Assembly: GCF_036013975.1 (NCBI RefSeq)
Contig: NZ_CP107904.1
Span: forward strand, 2,046,001 to 2,110,000
Source: Kitasatospora sp. NBC_00458
GTDB lineage: Bacteria; Actinomycetota; Actinomycetes; Streptomycetales; Streptomycetaceae
Length of the DNA: 64,000 nucleotides
Direction of reading: 5' to 3'
Shown: positions 1 to 9,313 of the stretch, piece after piece
Position numbering within the stretch: the first letter of the stretch is position 1
Layout of the letters: the number at the start of each line of letters is the position of its first letter
Made by a program: the position numbers and the translations under genes
Notes under the pieces: generated by a model
The model's input: the letters and a program-made list of their open reading frames with translations, nothing else
Database searches by the model: none
Told to the model about the DNA's origin: nothing

Positions 1-170
1 CCCCCGGGGGCGGCCAGCAGGGCCTGGAGGATGGCGAGGTCGGGCTCGGAGAGGCCGGTCTCCTGCTGCAGCTGCTGGGCGAGGCGGCGCCAGAACAGCA
101 CCTGGGTCTCCAGGAACCCGGTCCAGACCTCGTCCTCGTGCTCGTCCAGCCACTCCGCCCGCTCACCCAT
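1..170 (-). CDS. MarR-family transcriptional regulator, N-terminal part only
   Basis: This gene is cut by the left edge of the window. Reading leftwards from the ATG at 168-170, about 56 residues are visible, including WTGFLETQVLFWRRL and LSEPDLAILQALL. These resemble the N-terminal dimerisation helix and first helix-turn-helix helix of MarR-type regulators. The rest lies outside the window, so ligand and targets cannot be judged. It is divergent from the M6 protease gene that starts at 428, with about 257 bases between them, and could act on that promoter. The family call rests on a short fragment and is moderate. Confidence 0.6.
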   Translation of the reverse strand, partial: MGERAEWLDEHEDEVWTGFLETQVLFWRRLAQQLQQETGLSEPDLAILQALLAAPG

Positions 171-356
171 GCGGCCGATGCTACCGATCACCCGCCCACC
201 GCCACCGCCCGCGATCACCGCCCGCCACCGCCGCGCATGCCGTCCCCGCCCCCGCGCATGCCGTCACCCCGCACCACCACCCCGCACCACCACACGGCAT
301 CACCACGCCGCACCTCCCGGACGCCGCCGCCCCGGCGTCATCCTCCGGCATCTTCC

Positions 357-419
357 GTGTGACCCATGACATGTGAAATATTACCTGCGCTCACCAGACC
401 ACCCACCGTCCGGAAAGGA
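357..419 (+). promoter_or_regulatory. Upstream region of the M6 protease with a shared motif and ribosome binding site
   Basis: An AT-rich island in otherwise GC-rich DNA. GTGTGACCC (357-365) is followed by ATGTGAAAT (371-379), and AATATT at 377-382 could serve as a -10 element. Both 9-mers recur, in the same order, in the promoter region of the oligopeptide importer (11172-11200). A strong ribosome binding site, GGAAAGGA (412-419), lies 8 bases before the TTG at 428. The rest of 171-356 holds proline/histidine-codon-like low-complexity DNA with two copies of CGCGCATGCCGTC and no credible gene. The -35 element is weak. Confidence 0.45.
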
Positions 420-427
420 CCGGTCAG

Positions 428-2803
428 TTGCGCAGACTGTCCGCGGTACTCGCGGCCGCGCTCACCACGAGCGCGATAGCGGCCACGCTCCTCGGCTCCC
501 CAGCCCAGGCCGCTCCCCCCACCCCCTCCTTCACCATCTCCGCCGAGAACGGCGACAGCGCCGAGGCCGGCGGCGCCGAGGCGCCGTCCGGCCCGCTCGC
601 GCCGCAGGAGCGCGAGCGCCAGTCGCTCCGCACCAAGGCGCTGGAGCAGGTCAACAAGGGTGCCGTGGCGAAGACCTCGGACCGGCGGGCACCCGCCAAG
701 GTCCGGATCGGCAACGACTACGTCCAGCTCGCGCAGCAGCGCAAGGACAAGGTCTTCGTCATCCTCGCCCAGTTCGGCGACGAGGTCGACAACACCACCC
801 AGTACAACGGCCAGCCGCGCTACGGCGGCACCCCCGGCCCGAAGCACAACGCCATCCCGAAGCCCGGCAAGAGCGACAACCACACGCTCTGGACCGAGGA
901 CTTCAGCCGGAACTACTACCAGAAGATGTTCTTCGACGACTCGCCCGGCGCGGTCTCGATGCGCAACTACTACCGCACCCAGTCCTCCGGCCGGTACGAC
1001 ATCGAGGGCACCGTCAGCAACTGGGTGACCCTCCCGTACAACGAGGCCCGGTACGGCAGCAACAAGGGCCCGCAGGGCTCCGGCGCCTGGACCCAGGGCC
1101 AGGAGTTCATCCGGGACGCGGTCAAGGCCTGGTACGACGGCCAGATCGCCAAGGGCCGGTCGGCCGCGGACGTCAAGGCCGAGCTGGCCCAGTACGACGT
1201 CTACGACCGCTACGACCACGACAAGAACGGCGAGTTCGGCCAGCCCGACGGCTACCTCGACAACGTGATCGTCGTGCACGCCGGCGTCGACGAGACCTGG
1301 GGCGGCGGCGCCCAGGCCGCCGACGCGCTGTGGGCGCACCGCAGCTGGACCTTCCCGGACCCGACCGGCCAGGTCGGCCCGGAGGGCAACAAGATCGGCG
1401 GCGCCCCGGTCGGCGACAGCGGCCTGTTCGTCTACGACTACGTCCAGGCCGGCGAGAACAGCGGCGTCGGCCTCTTCGCCCACGAGTTCGGCCACAACCT
1501 CGGCCTGCCCGACCTGTACAGCACCTCCGGCGGCGACAACAGCGTCAACTTCTGGTCGCTGATGTCCTCCGGCTCGTACCTGGGCAAGGGCAAGAACACC
1601 ACCGGCGGCTACCCCGGTGACCTCGACGCCTGGAGCAAGCTGCAGTTCGGCTGGCTCAACTACGACGAGGCGCAGGCCGCCACCCGCTCCAGCCACGCGC
1701 TCGGCGTCAGCGGCTACAACACCGACCAGGCCCAGGCCGTCCTGGTCCACCTGCCGGACGGCACCACCAGCACCGACCTCGCCGACCCGCGCGAGGGCGC
1801 CAAGCAGTGGTGGAGCGACCAGGGCGACAACCTGGACAACGCGCTGGCCCGCGAGGTCGACCTGCGGTCGGTGACCGGCCCGGCCGCCCTCGACGCGGCG
1901 GCCTGGTACGACATCGAGCAGGACTACGACTTCCTCTCGGTCGAGGCCTCCACCGACGGCGGCAAGAGCTGGAAGCCGCTCGGCGGCACCGTGGACGGCG
2001 CGCCGATCGGCAACACCACCGCCAACACCCCCGGGCTGAGCGGCACTTCGGGCGCGTTCCGGCAGCTGCACATCCCGCTCGACGCCTACGCCGGGCAGAA
2101 CGTCCGGGTGCGCTTCCACGTCACCTCGGACGGCAACACGCACGGCAAGGGCGTACTGGTCGACGCGGTGAAGATCACCGCCGGCGGCACCGAGCTGTTC
2201 GCCGACGGCGCCGAGAACGGCCTCAACGGCTGGACCGCCACCGGCTTCAACGTCGTCACCGGCCGCACCGCGGTCAAGCAGCACCCGCGCGCCTACCTGG
2301 TCGAGAACCGCCGGTACACCGGCTACGGCGCCTTCCTCAAGACCGGCCCGTACAGCTTCGGCTACACCGGTGTCGAGGGCAAGAAGGACATCGTCGACAA
2401 CTACCCGTACCAGGAGGGCGTGCTCGTCTGGCTCTGGGACACCGGGTACGGCGACAACAACACCAAGGACCACCCGGGCGGCGGCCTGATCCTGCCGATC
2501 GACGCCCACCCGGCGCCGATCCGGTTCGCCGACGGCACGCTGGTCAACGGCCGCGCGCAGACCTACGACGCGACCTTCTCGCTCCAGCCGACCACGGGCT
2601 TCACCCTGCACAAGGCCGGTGTCCCGGTCCGGATCGGCTCCAAGCCGGCCGTCCCGGCCTTCAACGACCGGACCGGCGTCTACAGCGACCCGGCCACCCC
2701 GCAGCTGGGCGTGAAGGTCCCGGACACCAACACCAAGATCGAGGTGGTCCGCGAGTCCCAGGGCGGGAAGATCACCACCGTCCGGGTGGGCCCGGCGTCC
2801 TGA
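428..2803 (+). CDS. Secreted immune inhibitor A-type M6 metalloprotease
   Basis: A 791-residue secreted zinc protease of the M6 (immune inhibitor A) family. Residues 1-28 form a Sec-type signal peptide (MRRLSAVLAAAL through SPAQA). The zinc site HEFGHNLGLPD lies at 352-362, giving H352, E353 and H356, followed by the downstream turn WSLMSSG. The region after about 500 contains the beta-rich modules usual for the family. The TTG start at 428 is chosen for its ribosome binding site and for placing the signal peptide at the N-terminus. The gene is alone, convergent with an MFS gene and separated from it by a strong hairpin. In the family, such enzymes degrade extracellular protein; the natural substrate here is unknown, but other peptide-use genes are close by. 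Confidence 0.9.
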   Translation: MRRLSAVLAAALTTSAIAATLLGSPAQAAPPTPSFTISAENGDSAEAGGAEAPSGPLAPQERERQSLRTKALEQVNKGAVAKTSDRRAPAKVRIGNDYVQLAQQRKDKVFVILAQFGDEVDNTTQYNGQPRYGGTPGPKHNAIPKPGKSDNHTLWTEDFSRNYYQKMFFDDSPGAVSMRNYYRTQSSGRYDIEGTVSNWVTLPYNEARYGSNKGPQGSGAWTQGQEFIRDAVKAWYDGQIAKGRSAADVKAELAQYDVYDRYDHDKNGEFGQPDGYLDNVIVVHAGVDETWGGGAQAADALWAHRSWTFPDPTGQVGPEGNKIGGAPVGDSGLFVYDYVQAGENSGVGLFAHEFGHNLGLPDLYSTSGGDNSVNFWSLMSSGSYLGKGKNTTGGYPGDLDAWSKLQFGWLNYDEAQAATRSSHALGVSGYNTDQAQAVLVHLPDGTTSTDLADPREGAKQWWSDQGDNLDNALAREVDLRSVTGPAALDAAAWYDIEQDYDFLSVEASTDGGKSWKPLGGTVDGAPIGNTTANTPGLSGTSGAFRQLHIPLDAYAGQNVRVRFHVTSDGNTHGKGVLVDAVKITAGGTELFADGAENGLNGWTATGFNVVTGRTAVKQHPRAYLVENRRYTGYGAFLKTGPYSFGYTGVEGKKDIVDNYPYQEGVLVWLWDTGYGDNNTKDHPGGGLILPIDAHPAPIRFADGTLVNGRAQTYDATFSLQPTTGFTLHKAGVPVRIGSKPAVPAFNDRTGVYSDPATPQLGVKVPDTNTKIEVVRESQGGKITTVRVGPAS

Positions 2804-2843
2804 CCCCGGCGCCCTGACGCCGGCCCCCGCGAAAGACAGGTAG

Positions 2844-2882
2844 GCCGCCCCGGCTCTCCCCCACACGGAGAACCGGGGCGGC
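2844..2882. terminator. Bidirectional hairpin between convergent genes
   Basis: GCCGCCCCGG (2844-2853) pairs perfectly with CCGGGGCGGC (2873-2882) across a 19-base loop. It lies between the convergent stop codons of the M6 protease and the MFS transporter and can serve both. Confidence 0.75.
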
Positions 2883-2894
2883 TCCGCGCGTGAC

Positions 2895-4349
2895 CTACCG
2901 CGCCTTCCGAAGGCTCATTGCGGCGGTGACCACACCGAACACGGTGAGCCCGCCGAGACCGAAGACCATGTACCGGGCCGCGTCCAGCCGCGAGTCGCCG
3001 CCGATGCTCACCAGGGTGCCGGCCAGCGCCGAACTCACCGAGTAGGCGATCAGCTGGGTGGTGTTGAGGCCCGCGGCGGCCTTGGAGCCCTCCACCTCGT
3101 CGTCGGTGCTGCGCATCGCGGACACGCTCAGGTGCGGGAAGGCCACCCCGATGCCCGTACCGCCGACGATCAGCACCGCCGCCCAGAGCAGCACCCGGCC
3201 GGTCGACGCCGAGCCCGTCTGGAGCAGCCCGTAGGCCAGCAGCCCGGCGGTGAGCACCGCCGGCCCGATCCGGATCGCGAGTTCGCGGGCCCGCGTCGAG
3301 TCCATGTTCACGCTGAACAACTGGGCGGACGTCCAGCCGGCCGACACCGTCGCCCCGAGGAACCCGGCCGCCAGCGGGCTCAGCCCGCCCAGCTCCTGGC
3401 CGAACAGCGGGATGAAGGTCTCGGTCATCACACCCGCGCAGTAGACCGCGACGGTCAGGTAGATCCACTTGAGGTGGTTGCCGCGCCGGTAGGTGAGCTT
3501 CGGCAGGACGGTCGCCGAACCGCCGCGCTCGGCCAGCACGAAGCCGGCCAGCAGCACCAGGCCCGCGCCGATGCAGAGCGCCGTCGCCCAGCCGCGCGGC
3601 ACGGTCGAACTGATGCTGAACGCGGCCGCCGAGAGGGTCAGCAGCACCAGCGAGGGCAGCGGCAGCGGCTCGGTGTGCTGCCCCGTGCCGGTCGGCCCCG
3701 GCAGCGCGCGGCGGGCCAGCACGGCCAGGACCACCGCGGCGACCAGCAGCAGCACGTACGCCCCCCGCCAGGCCCCCAGCTCGGCGAAGAGCCCCCCGAG
3801 CGACGGTCCGACCAGCGTGCCGACCCCCCACATCGCCGAGACCAGACCGGCCGCGCGGGTCCAGAGCCGCTCGGGCAGCGCGGTGCGGATCACCGCGTAG
3901 CCCAGACCGGCCACCAGCCCGCCGCCGAAGCCCTGGACCACCCGCCCGATGATCAGCGTCTCCATCGACGGGCTGGCCGCGGTCAGCGCCGCGCCCGCCC
4001 CGAAGACCAGGAACCCGGTCAGGTAGGCGCGGGAGGCGCCCAGCCGCGCCAACAGCCGGCTGACCAGCATCGCGGCGATCACGGCGGCCATCAGGAAGCC
4101 GGTGGCGACCCACGCGTAGTACTTGGCGCCGCCGATGTCCTCCACGATCGAGGGCAGCAGGGCGGCGGTGAAGTAGAGGTTCATCGCGTACAGGGCGACG
4201 CCGCCGGCGAGGATCGACGCCGAGGCGGCGAACCGTCGCGAGAACAGTTCGCCCCAGCCGCCGGAGGACTCCGGCGGCGCCGCCTCCGGAGAGTGAACTC
4301 CCTGTTCGGAGGCGGCGGAGGCGGTCTGCGCTTGCGGGGATTCGGTCAC
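2895..4349 (-). CDS. MFS drug/toxin exporter, probably SoxR controlled
   Basis: A 484-residue major facilitator superfamily membrane protein with more than ten hydrophobic segments and the usual motif A/C region (GRVVQGFGGGLVAGLGYAVI). It most resembles drug:proton antiporters of the DHA2 type; the substrate cannot be read from sequence. I chose the GTG at 4347-4349 because an excellent promoter ends only 8 bases upstream, which implies a leaderless mRNA; a longer in-frame reading would run through that promoter. It is divergent from the soxR-like gene and the shared operator lies between them, so it is likely induced by redox-active compounds and may export them. Confidence 0.85.
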   Translation of the reverse strand: MTESPQAQTASAASEQGVHSPEAAPPESSGGWGELFSRRFAASASILAGGVALYAMNLYFTAALLPSIVEDIGGAKYYAWVATGFLMAAVIAAMLVSRLLARLGASRAYLTGFLVFGAGAALTAASPSMETLIIGRVVQGFGGGLVAGLGYAVIRTALPERLWTRAAGLVSAMWGVGTLVGPSLGGLFAELGAWRGAYVLLLVAAVVLAVLARRALPGPTGTGQHTEPLPLPSLVLLTLSAAAFSISSTVPRGWATALCIGAGLVLLAGFVLAERGGSATVLPKLTYRRGNHLKWIYLTVAVYCAGVMTETFIPLFGQELGGLSPLAAGFLGATVSAGWTSAQLFSVNMDSTRARELAIRIGPAVLTAGLLAYGLLQTGSASTGRVLLWAAVLIVGGTGIGVAFPHLSVSAMRSTDDEVEGSKAAAGLNTTQLIAYSVSSALAGTLVSIGGDSRLDAARYMVFGLGGLTVFGVVTAAMSLRKAR

Positions 4350-4357
4350 GCTTCGGT

Positions 4358-4388
4358 ACGCTAGTAGTTCAAGAGAACTTGAAGTCAA
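4358..4388 (-). promoter_or_regulatory. SoxR/MerR-type promoter and operator of the MFS gene
   Basis: On the minus strand a -35 TTGACT (4383-4388) and -10 TAGCGT (4358-4363) are separated by 19 bases. This long spacer is the hallmark of promoters activated by MerR-family proteins. The spacer holds the inverted repeat TTCAAGAGAACTTGAA (4368-4383), matching the SoxR/MerR operator pattern. The expected transcription start falls at about 4350, essentially on the GTG start codon at 4349. Confidence 0.8.
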
Positions 4389-4423
4389 GGGCTCGACACG
4401 CACAGCAGCAGCGAGAGGTCGCC

Positions 4424-5035
4424 GTGACCCCCACGCCTCCCACGCCCCCTGCGGCCGGCACGACGCCCGCGGCCGGAGGCACACCCGCGGCCGGCGCGAC
4501 CCGGCGGCCGGGCGACCTGCTGAGCGTGGGCGAGGTGGCCCGCCGGAGCGGCGTGGCGCCCTCCGCCGTGCGGTTCTACGAGGAGCAGGGGCTGATCGTC
4601 TCCGAGCGGTCCGCCGGCAACCAGCGGCGCTACCACCGGCACGTGCTGCGCCGGCTCTCGCTGGTCCTGGTCGCCAAACGGCTCGGCATCCCGCTGGCCG
4701 AGGTCGCCGAGGTGTTCGAGGGCCTGCCCGCCGACCGGATGCCGGACAAGCGCGACTGGGAGCGGATCTCCCGCCGCTGGGCGGCGCTGCTCACGGCCCG
4801 GCGGCGCGAGATCGAGCGGCTGGAGCAGGAGCTGACGGGCTGCATCGGCTGCGGCTGCCTCTCGCTGCGCCGCTGCCGGGTGCTCAACCCGCAGGACTCG
4901 CTCGGCACCGACGGTCCGGGCCCGCGCCGTCTGCTGGACGACGAGTTCGACCCCGACGAGCCCGATGACCCCGACGAGCCTGACAAGCCCGACGAACAGG
5001 CCCGGCCGGCCGGGCAGCCCGGGCCGGAAGCGTAG
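4424..5035 (+). CDS. soxR: SoxR-type redox-sensing MerR-family regulator
   Basis: A 203-residue MerR-family regulator. The DNA-binding domain starts at LLSVGEVARRSGVAPSAVRF (32-51), followed by a dimerisation helix. Cysteines 140, 143, 145 and 151 form C-x2-C-x-C-x5-C, the pattern that binds the [2Fe-2S] cluster in SoxR. Unusual parts are a Pro/Thr/Ala-rich N-terminal extension of about 30 residues and an acidic DEPD-repeat tail. The GTG at 4424 has AGAGG five bases upstream; an upstream TTG at 4379 would lie within the operator. Streptomyces SoxR proteins sense redox-active antibiotics rather than superoxide as such. The divergent MFS exporter is the obvious target. Confidence 0.88.
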   Translation: MTPTPPTPPAAGTTPAAGGTPAAGATRRPGDLLSVGEVARRSGVAPSAVRFYEEQGLIVSERSAGNQRRYHRHVLRRLSLVLVAKRLGIPLAEVAEVFEGLPADRMPDKRDWERISRRWAALLTARRREIERLEQELTGCIGCGCLSLRRCRVLNPQDSLGTDGPGPRRLLDDEFDPDEPDDPDEPDKPDEQARPAGQPGPEA

Positions 5036-5098
5036 TCCCCCGGCGCGCCGGACCCGCAGGACCGGCAGAACCTGCCGGACCTGCCGGACAACGCCGAC

Positions 5099-5131
5099 GG
5101 GCCCGACGGATCCGCCGATCCCGTCGGGCCC
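5099..5131. terminator. Terminator after soxR
   Basis: GGGCCCGACGG (5099-5109) pairs perfectly with CCGTCGGGCCC (5121-5131) around an 11-base loop, 63 bases after the soxR stop codon. Confidence 0.75.
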
Positions 5132-5230
5132 GAGGGCGCCGGCACCGGTCCCGACGAGCGGTGACCGGCGTGGACCCGGCCGGGCGCGGCCCTCGTGAGG
5201 TTCCCCGCCGCGCCCGACCGGGGGCTTGGA

Positions 5231-5290
5231 CGCGCGAGGACCCTGCCTCGCGCAGTTGGTCGCGCGAGGCCGCTGCCTCGCGCAGTTGGT
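5231..5290. repeat. Tandem 30-bp repeat, each unit a hairpin
   Basis: Two adjacent 30-base units (5231-5260 and 5261-5290) differ at only two positions. Each contains CGCGAGG and CCTCGCG as a 7-bp stem around six bases, followed by CAGTTGGT. The two units differ only inside the loop, so the stem is preserved. Confidence 0.85.
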
Positions 5291-5382
5291 GCCGTACCGC
5301 CCTCCGTGGGGGATCGGACGGTACGGCGGCTTCGGACGGCCGGGGCGCGCGGGGGCGCCCCGGACCGATCGCGGAGAGCGGC

Positions 5383-6356
5383 TCAGTTCTCCGGGAAGTG
5401 GCAAGCCGCCTCGCGCCCGCCGGCACCGGCGATCTGCAGCAGCGGACGCTCGGTCCGGCAGATCTCCTGGGCCTTCGGGCAGCGCGGGTGGAAGGTGCAC
5501 CCGGGCGGCGGGGCGGCCGGGCTCGGCGGGTCGCCGAGCAGCACGATCCGCTCGCGCGCCCGTTCCGCGGCCGGGTCCGGCAGCGGGACGGCGGAGAGCA
5601 GCGCCTTCGTGTACGGGTGCGCCGGGTTGCCGTAGACCTGCTGCTTGTCGCCGATCTCGACGATCCGGCCGAGGTACATCACCGCGACCCGGTCGCAGAC
5701 CCGCTTGACCACCGAGAGGTCGTGCGCGATGAAGATGTACGCCAGCCCCAGCTCCTTCTGGAGCTGCTCCATCAGGTTGACGACCTGGGCCTGGATGGAG
5801 ACGTCCAGGGCGGAGACCGGCTCGTCGGCGACGACCAGCCGGGGCGAGGTGGCCAGCGAGCGGGCGATGCCGATCCGCTGCGCCTGGCCGCCGGAGAACT
5901 CGTGCGGGTAGCGGTCCAGGTGTTCGGGGATCAGCCCGACGAGCTCCATCAGCTCGGCGGCGCGCTTGCGCGCGTCGGCCGCGCCGGAGCCCTGGACCAG
6001 CAGCGGCTCGGAGATGATCCGGGCCACCGTCTGCCGGGGGTTGAGCGAGGAGTACGGGTCCTGGAACACCATCTGCAGGTCCCGCCGGTGCGGGCGCAGC
6101 TGGTTCTGGCTCAGGCCGCCGATCTCGGTGCCGTCGAACTTGACGGTGCCGGAGGTCGGGTCGATCAGCCGGACGACCATGCGCCCGGTGGTGGACTTGC
6201 CGCAGCCGGACTCGCCGACCAGGCCGAGGGTCTCACCGGCGCCGACGTCGAAGCTGACGCCGTCGACGGCGCGGACCAGCGGACCGGGCCGTCCGGTGCG
6301 GGAGCGCCGTCCGGGGAACGTCTTGACGAGGTCCCGGACGGACAGCAGGGGCTCGG

Positions 6357-6360
<4 letters not shown>
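5383..6360 (-). CDS. dppF: Oligopeptide/dipeptide ABC transporter ATP-binding protein, DppF/OppF type
   Basis: A 325-residue ATPase of a peptide importer. Walker A GESGCGKST lies at 49-57, the signature SGGQAQRIGIARS begins at 156, and Walker B LVVADE is at 175-180. The C-terminus carries the oligopeptide-transporter extension with cysteines (HPRCPKAQEIC). It is the last gene of a five-gene leftward operon and overlaps dppD by 4 bases (ATGA), indicating translational coupling. DppF works with DppD as the ATPase pair on the cytoplasmic face. Substrate preference cannot be assigned; nickel or antimicrobial peptide uptake are known alternatives in the family. Confidence 0.92.
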
Positions 6361-7357
<997 letters not shown>

Positions 7358-7358
<1 letters not shown>

Positions 7359-8344
7359 CAGTACCTCACTCTCGGGTCGACGTAGGCGTAGAGCACGTCG
7401 ACCAGCAGGTTCGCGACGACGATGAAGAAGGCCGCGAGCAGGGTGACGCCGAGGATGATGGGCTGGTCGGAGCGGAGCAGGCCGTCGTAGAAGAGGCGTC
7501 CGACGCCGGGCAGGCCGAAGATCGACTCGGTGATGACGGCGCCGGCCAGCAGGCCGCCGAGGTCCATGCCGAAGATGGTGAGGATCGGCGTCATGCCGGA
7601 GCGCAGCCCGTGCTTGACGGTGACGGTCCGGGCCGGGAGCCCCTTGGCGCGGGCCGTGCGGATGTACGGCTCGGCCATGGTCTCGATCATCGAGTTGCGG
7701 CTCTGCCGGGCGTACATGGCCGCGTTGAGCAGGGCCAGGGCGATCCACGGCAGCAGCAGGTTGGAGGCCCATTCGAGCGGGCCGTCGGTGAACGCGTGGT
7801 ACGCCGGGTAGGGCAGCAGGCCCATGGTCCGGACGACGCCCCAGATCAGCATGATCGAGGTGAAGTAGACCGGCAGCGAGGCGGTGCCGACCGAGAGCAC
7901 CATCAGGGCGCGGTCGGCGAGGCTGCCCTTGCGCAGCGCCGAGGTGACACCGGCACCGAGGCCGAGGGCCAGCCAGAGCACGGACGCGCCGAGGGCGAGC
8001 GAGACGGAGACCGGCAGGCGGTCGACGAGCAGGTCCCAGACCGGCAGCGAGTACTCGTAGGAGTAGCCGAGACAGGGGAATCCGCAGTGCACGGCGCTCG
8101 GGCCGCTGCCGTAGTCGCGGCCGGCCACGATGCCGGCGAGGTAGGAGCCGAACTGTTCCCAGATCGGCGCGTCGAGGCCCATCGCGGCCTTGACCTCGGC
8201 GAGCCGCTCGGGGCTGCAGGTCTTGCCGCAGGCGGCCGCCGCCGGGTCGTTGGGCAGCAGGTAGAAGATGGTGAAGGTGATGGCGCAGATGGTCAGCAGG
8301 ATGCCGGCCACGCCGATCAGCCGTCGGCCGAGGAAGAGGATCAC
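7358..8344 (-). CDS. dppB: Peptide ABC transporter permease, DppB type
   Basis: A 328-residue inner-membrane permease of the binding-protein-dependent family, with an N-terminal membrane helix (LIGVAGILLTICAITFTIF) and five further segments. The conserved cytoplasmic loop (RTARAKGLPARTVTVKHGLR) contacts the ATPases. An expanded loop after the first helix contains paired cysteines (ACGKTC and HCGFPC) and is longer than in many family members. It overlaps dppC by 4 bases at its start. Confidence 0.92.
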
Positions 8345-9300
8345 GACCGGCCTCCCCGGGGGTCGAGGATGTCCCGCAGCGCGTCACCGAGGAGGGTGAA
8401 GGCGAGTACGGCGATGAAGAGGAAGGCCGTCGGGATCAGGAAGTACGTCGGGTCGATCTCGTAGTGGACGATGGACTCGGCGATCATCTGGCCCCAGGAG
8501 GCCGTGGGCGGGCGGACGCCGACGCCGAGGTAGGAGAGTGCGGCCTCGGTGGCGATCATGCCGGGGATCAGCAGCGTGGTGTACGCGATGATCGGGCCGG
8601 AGACGTTCGGCAGGATCTCCCGGGTGAGGATGCGCCAGGAGCGCGCGCCGCCCACCTTGGCGGCCTCGACGTACTCGCGGTGCTTGAGCGAGAGGGTCTG
8701 GCCGCGGACCACGCGGGCGATGCCGGGCCAGCCGAACAGGCCGATCACGACGGTCATCAGCAGGATCCGGTTGACGTCCTTGGCCACCGACATCATCGCG
8801 ATCATGAAGATCAGCGAGGGGAACGACATCGTGAGGTCCATCAGCCGGGACAGCACGGTGTCGACGCGGCCGCCGAAGTAGCCGGCGGCGATGCCGGCGA
8901 GGGTGCCGGCGGCCACGACCAGGGCGGTGGCGGTGAAGGCGATGATCAGCGAGACCTGGCCGCCGTGCAGGACCCGGGCGAACAGGTCGCGGCCGGTGAC
9001 CGGCTCGACGCCGAACCAGTGCCGGGCGCCGATGCCGCCGAAGTCGCCGATCGGCACGCCGCCCATGTACGGGTCGATGGCCCGCTTGTCGAACTCCTCG
9101 GGGGACCAGCCGCCGAGGGCGCTCAGCGGGCCGGCCAGGGCGGCCAGCAGCACCAGGACGCCGACCGTGATCAGGCCGAACCTGGCCGCGCCGCGGGCCC
9201 AGAGCTGGTCCCAGACCAGCCGCCAGGGCCCGCGCCCGGCCTTCGCGGGGCCCGCCGCCGCGACGGGCGCGGCGGCGGGCTCAGTGGAAGTACTACTCAT
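8341..9300 (-). CDS. dppC: Peptide ABC transporter permease, DppC type
   Basis: A 319-residue inner-membrane permease, partner of DppB. It has an N-terminal cytoplasmic segment, a first membrane helix near 38-60, and a cluster of helices from about 115 to the end. The coupling loop EYVEAAKVGGARSWRILTRE is the family signature. The ATG start at 9300 is 13 bases after the end of the binding-protein gene, in the middle of the operon. Confidence 0.92.
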   Translation of the reverse strand: MSSTSTEPAAAPVAAAGPAKAGRGPWRLVWDQLWARGAARFGLITVGVLVLLAALAGPLSALGGWSPEEFDKRAIDPYMGGVPIGDFGGIGARHWFGVEPVTGRDLFARVLHGGQVSLIIAFTATALVVAAGTLAGIAAGYFGGRVDTVLSRLMDLTMSFPSLIFMIAMMSVAKDVNRILLMTVVIGLFGWPGIARVVRGQTLSLKHREYVEAAKVGGARSWRILTREILPNVSGPIIAYTTLLIPGMIATEAALSYLGVGVRPPTASWGQMIAESIVHYEIDPTYFLIPTAFLFIAVLAFTLLGDALRDILDPRGGRS

Positions 9301-9313
9301 TGCGAACGGTCCC

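Larger units (their letters stand above)
5036..5382. other. Structured gene-free stretch between soxR and the importer operon
   Basis: No credible gene lies here. It contains a terminator hairpin (5099-5131), a tandem 30-base repeat in which each unit is itself a hairpin (5231-5290), and a third inverted repeat, GCCGTACCG (5291-5299) with CGGTACGGC (5319-5327). The flanking genes converge on this region. Confidence 0.7.

Noticed and set aside
338..2866. 842-residue open frame on the minus strand opposite the M6 protease
   Set aside because: It is the antisense shadow of a well-supported protease gene, with Val/Ala/Gly/Arg-rich composition and no recognisable domain.
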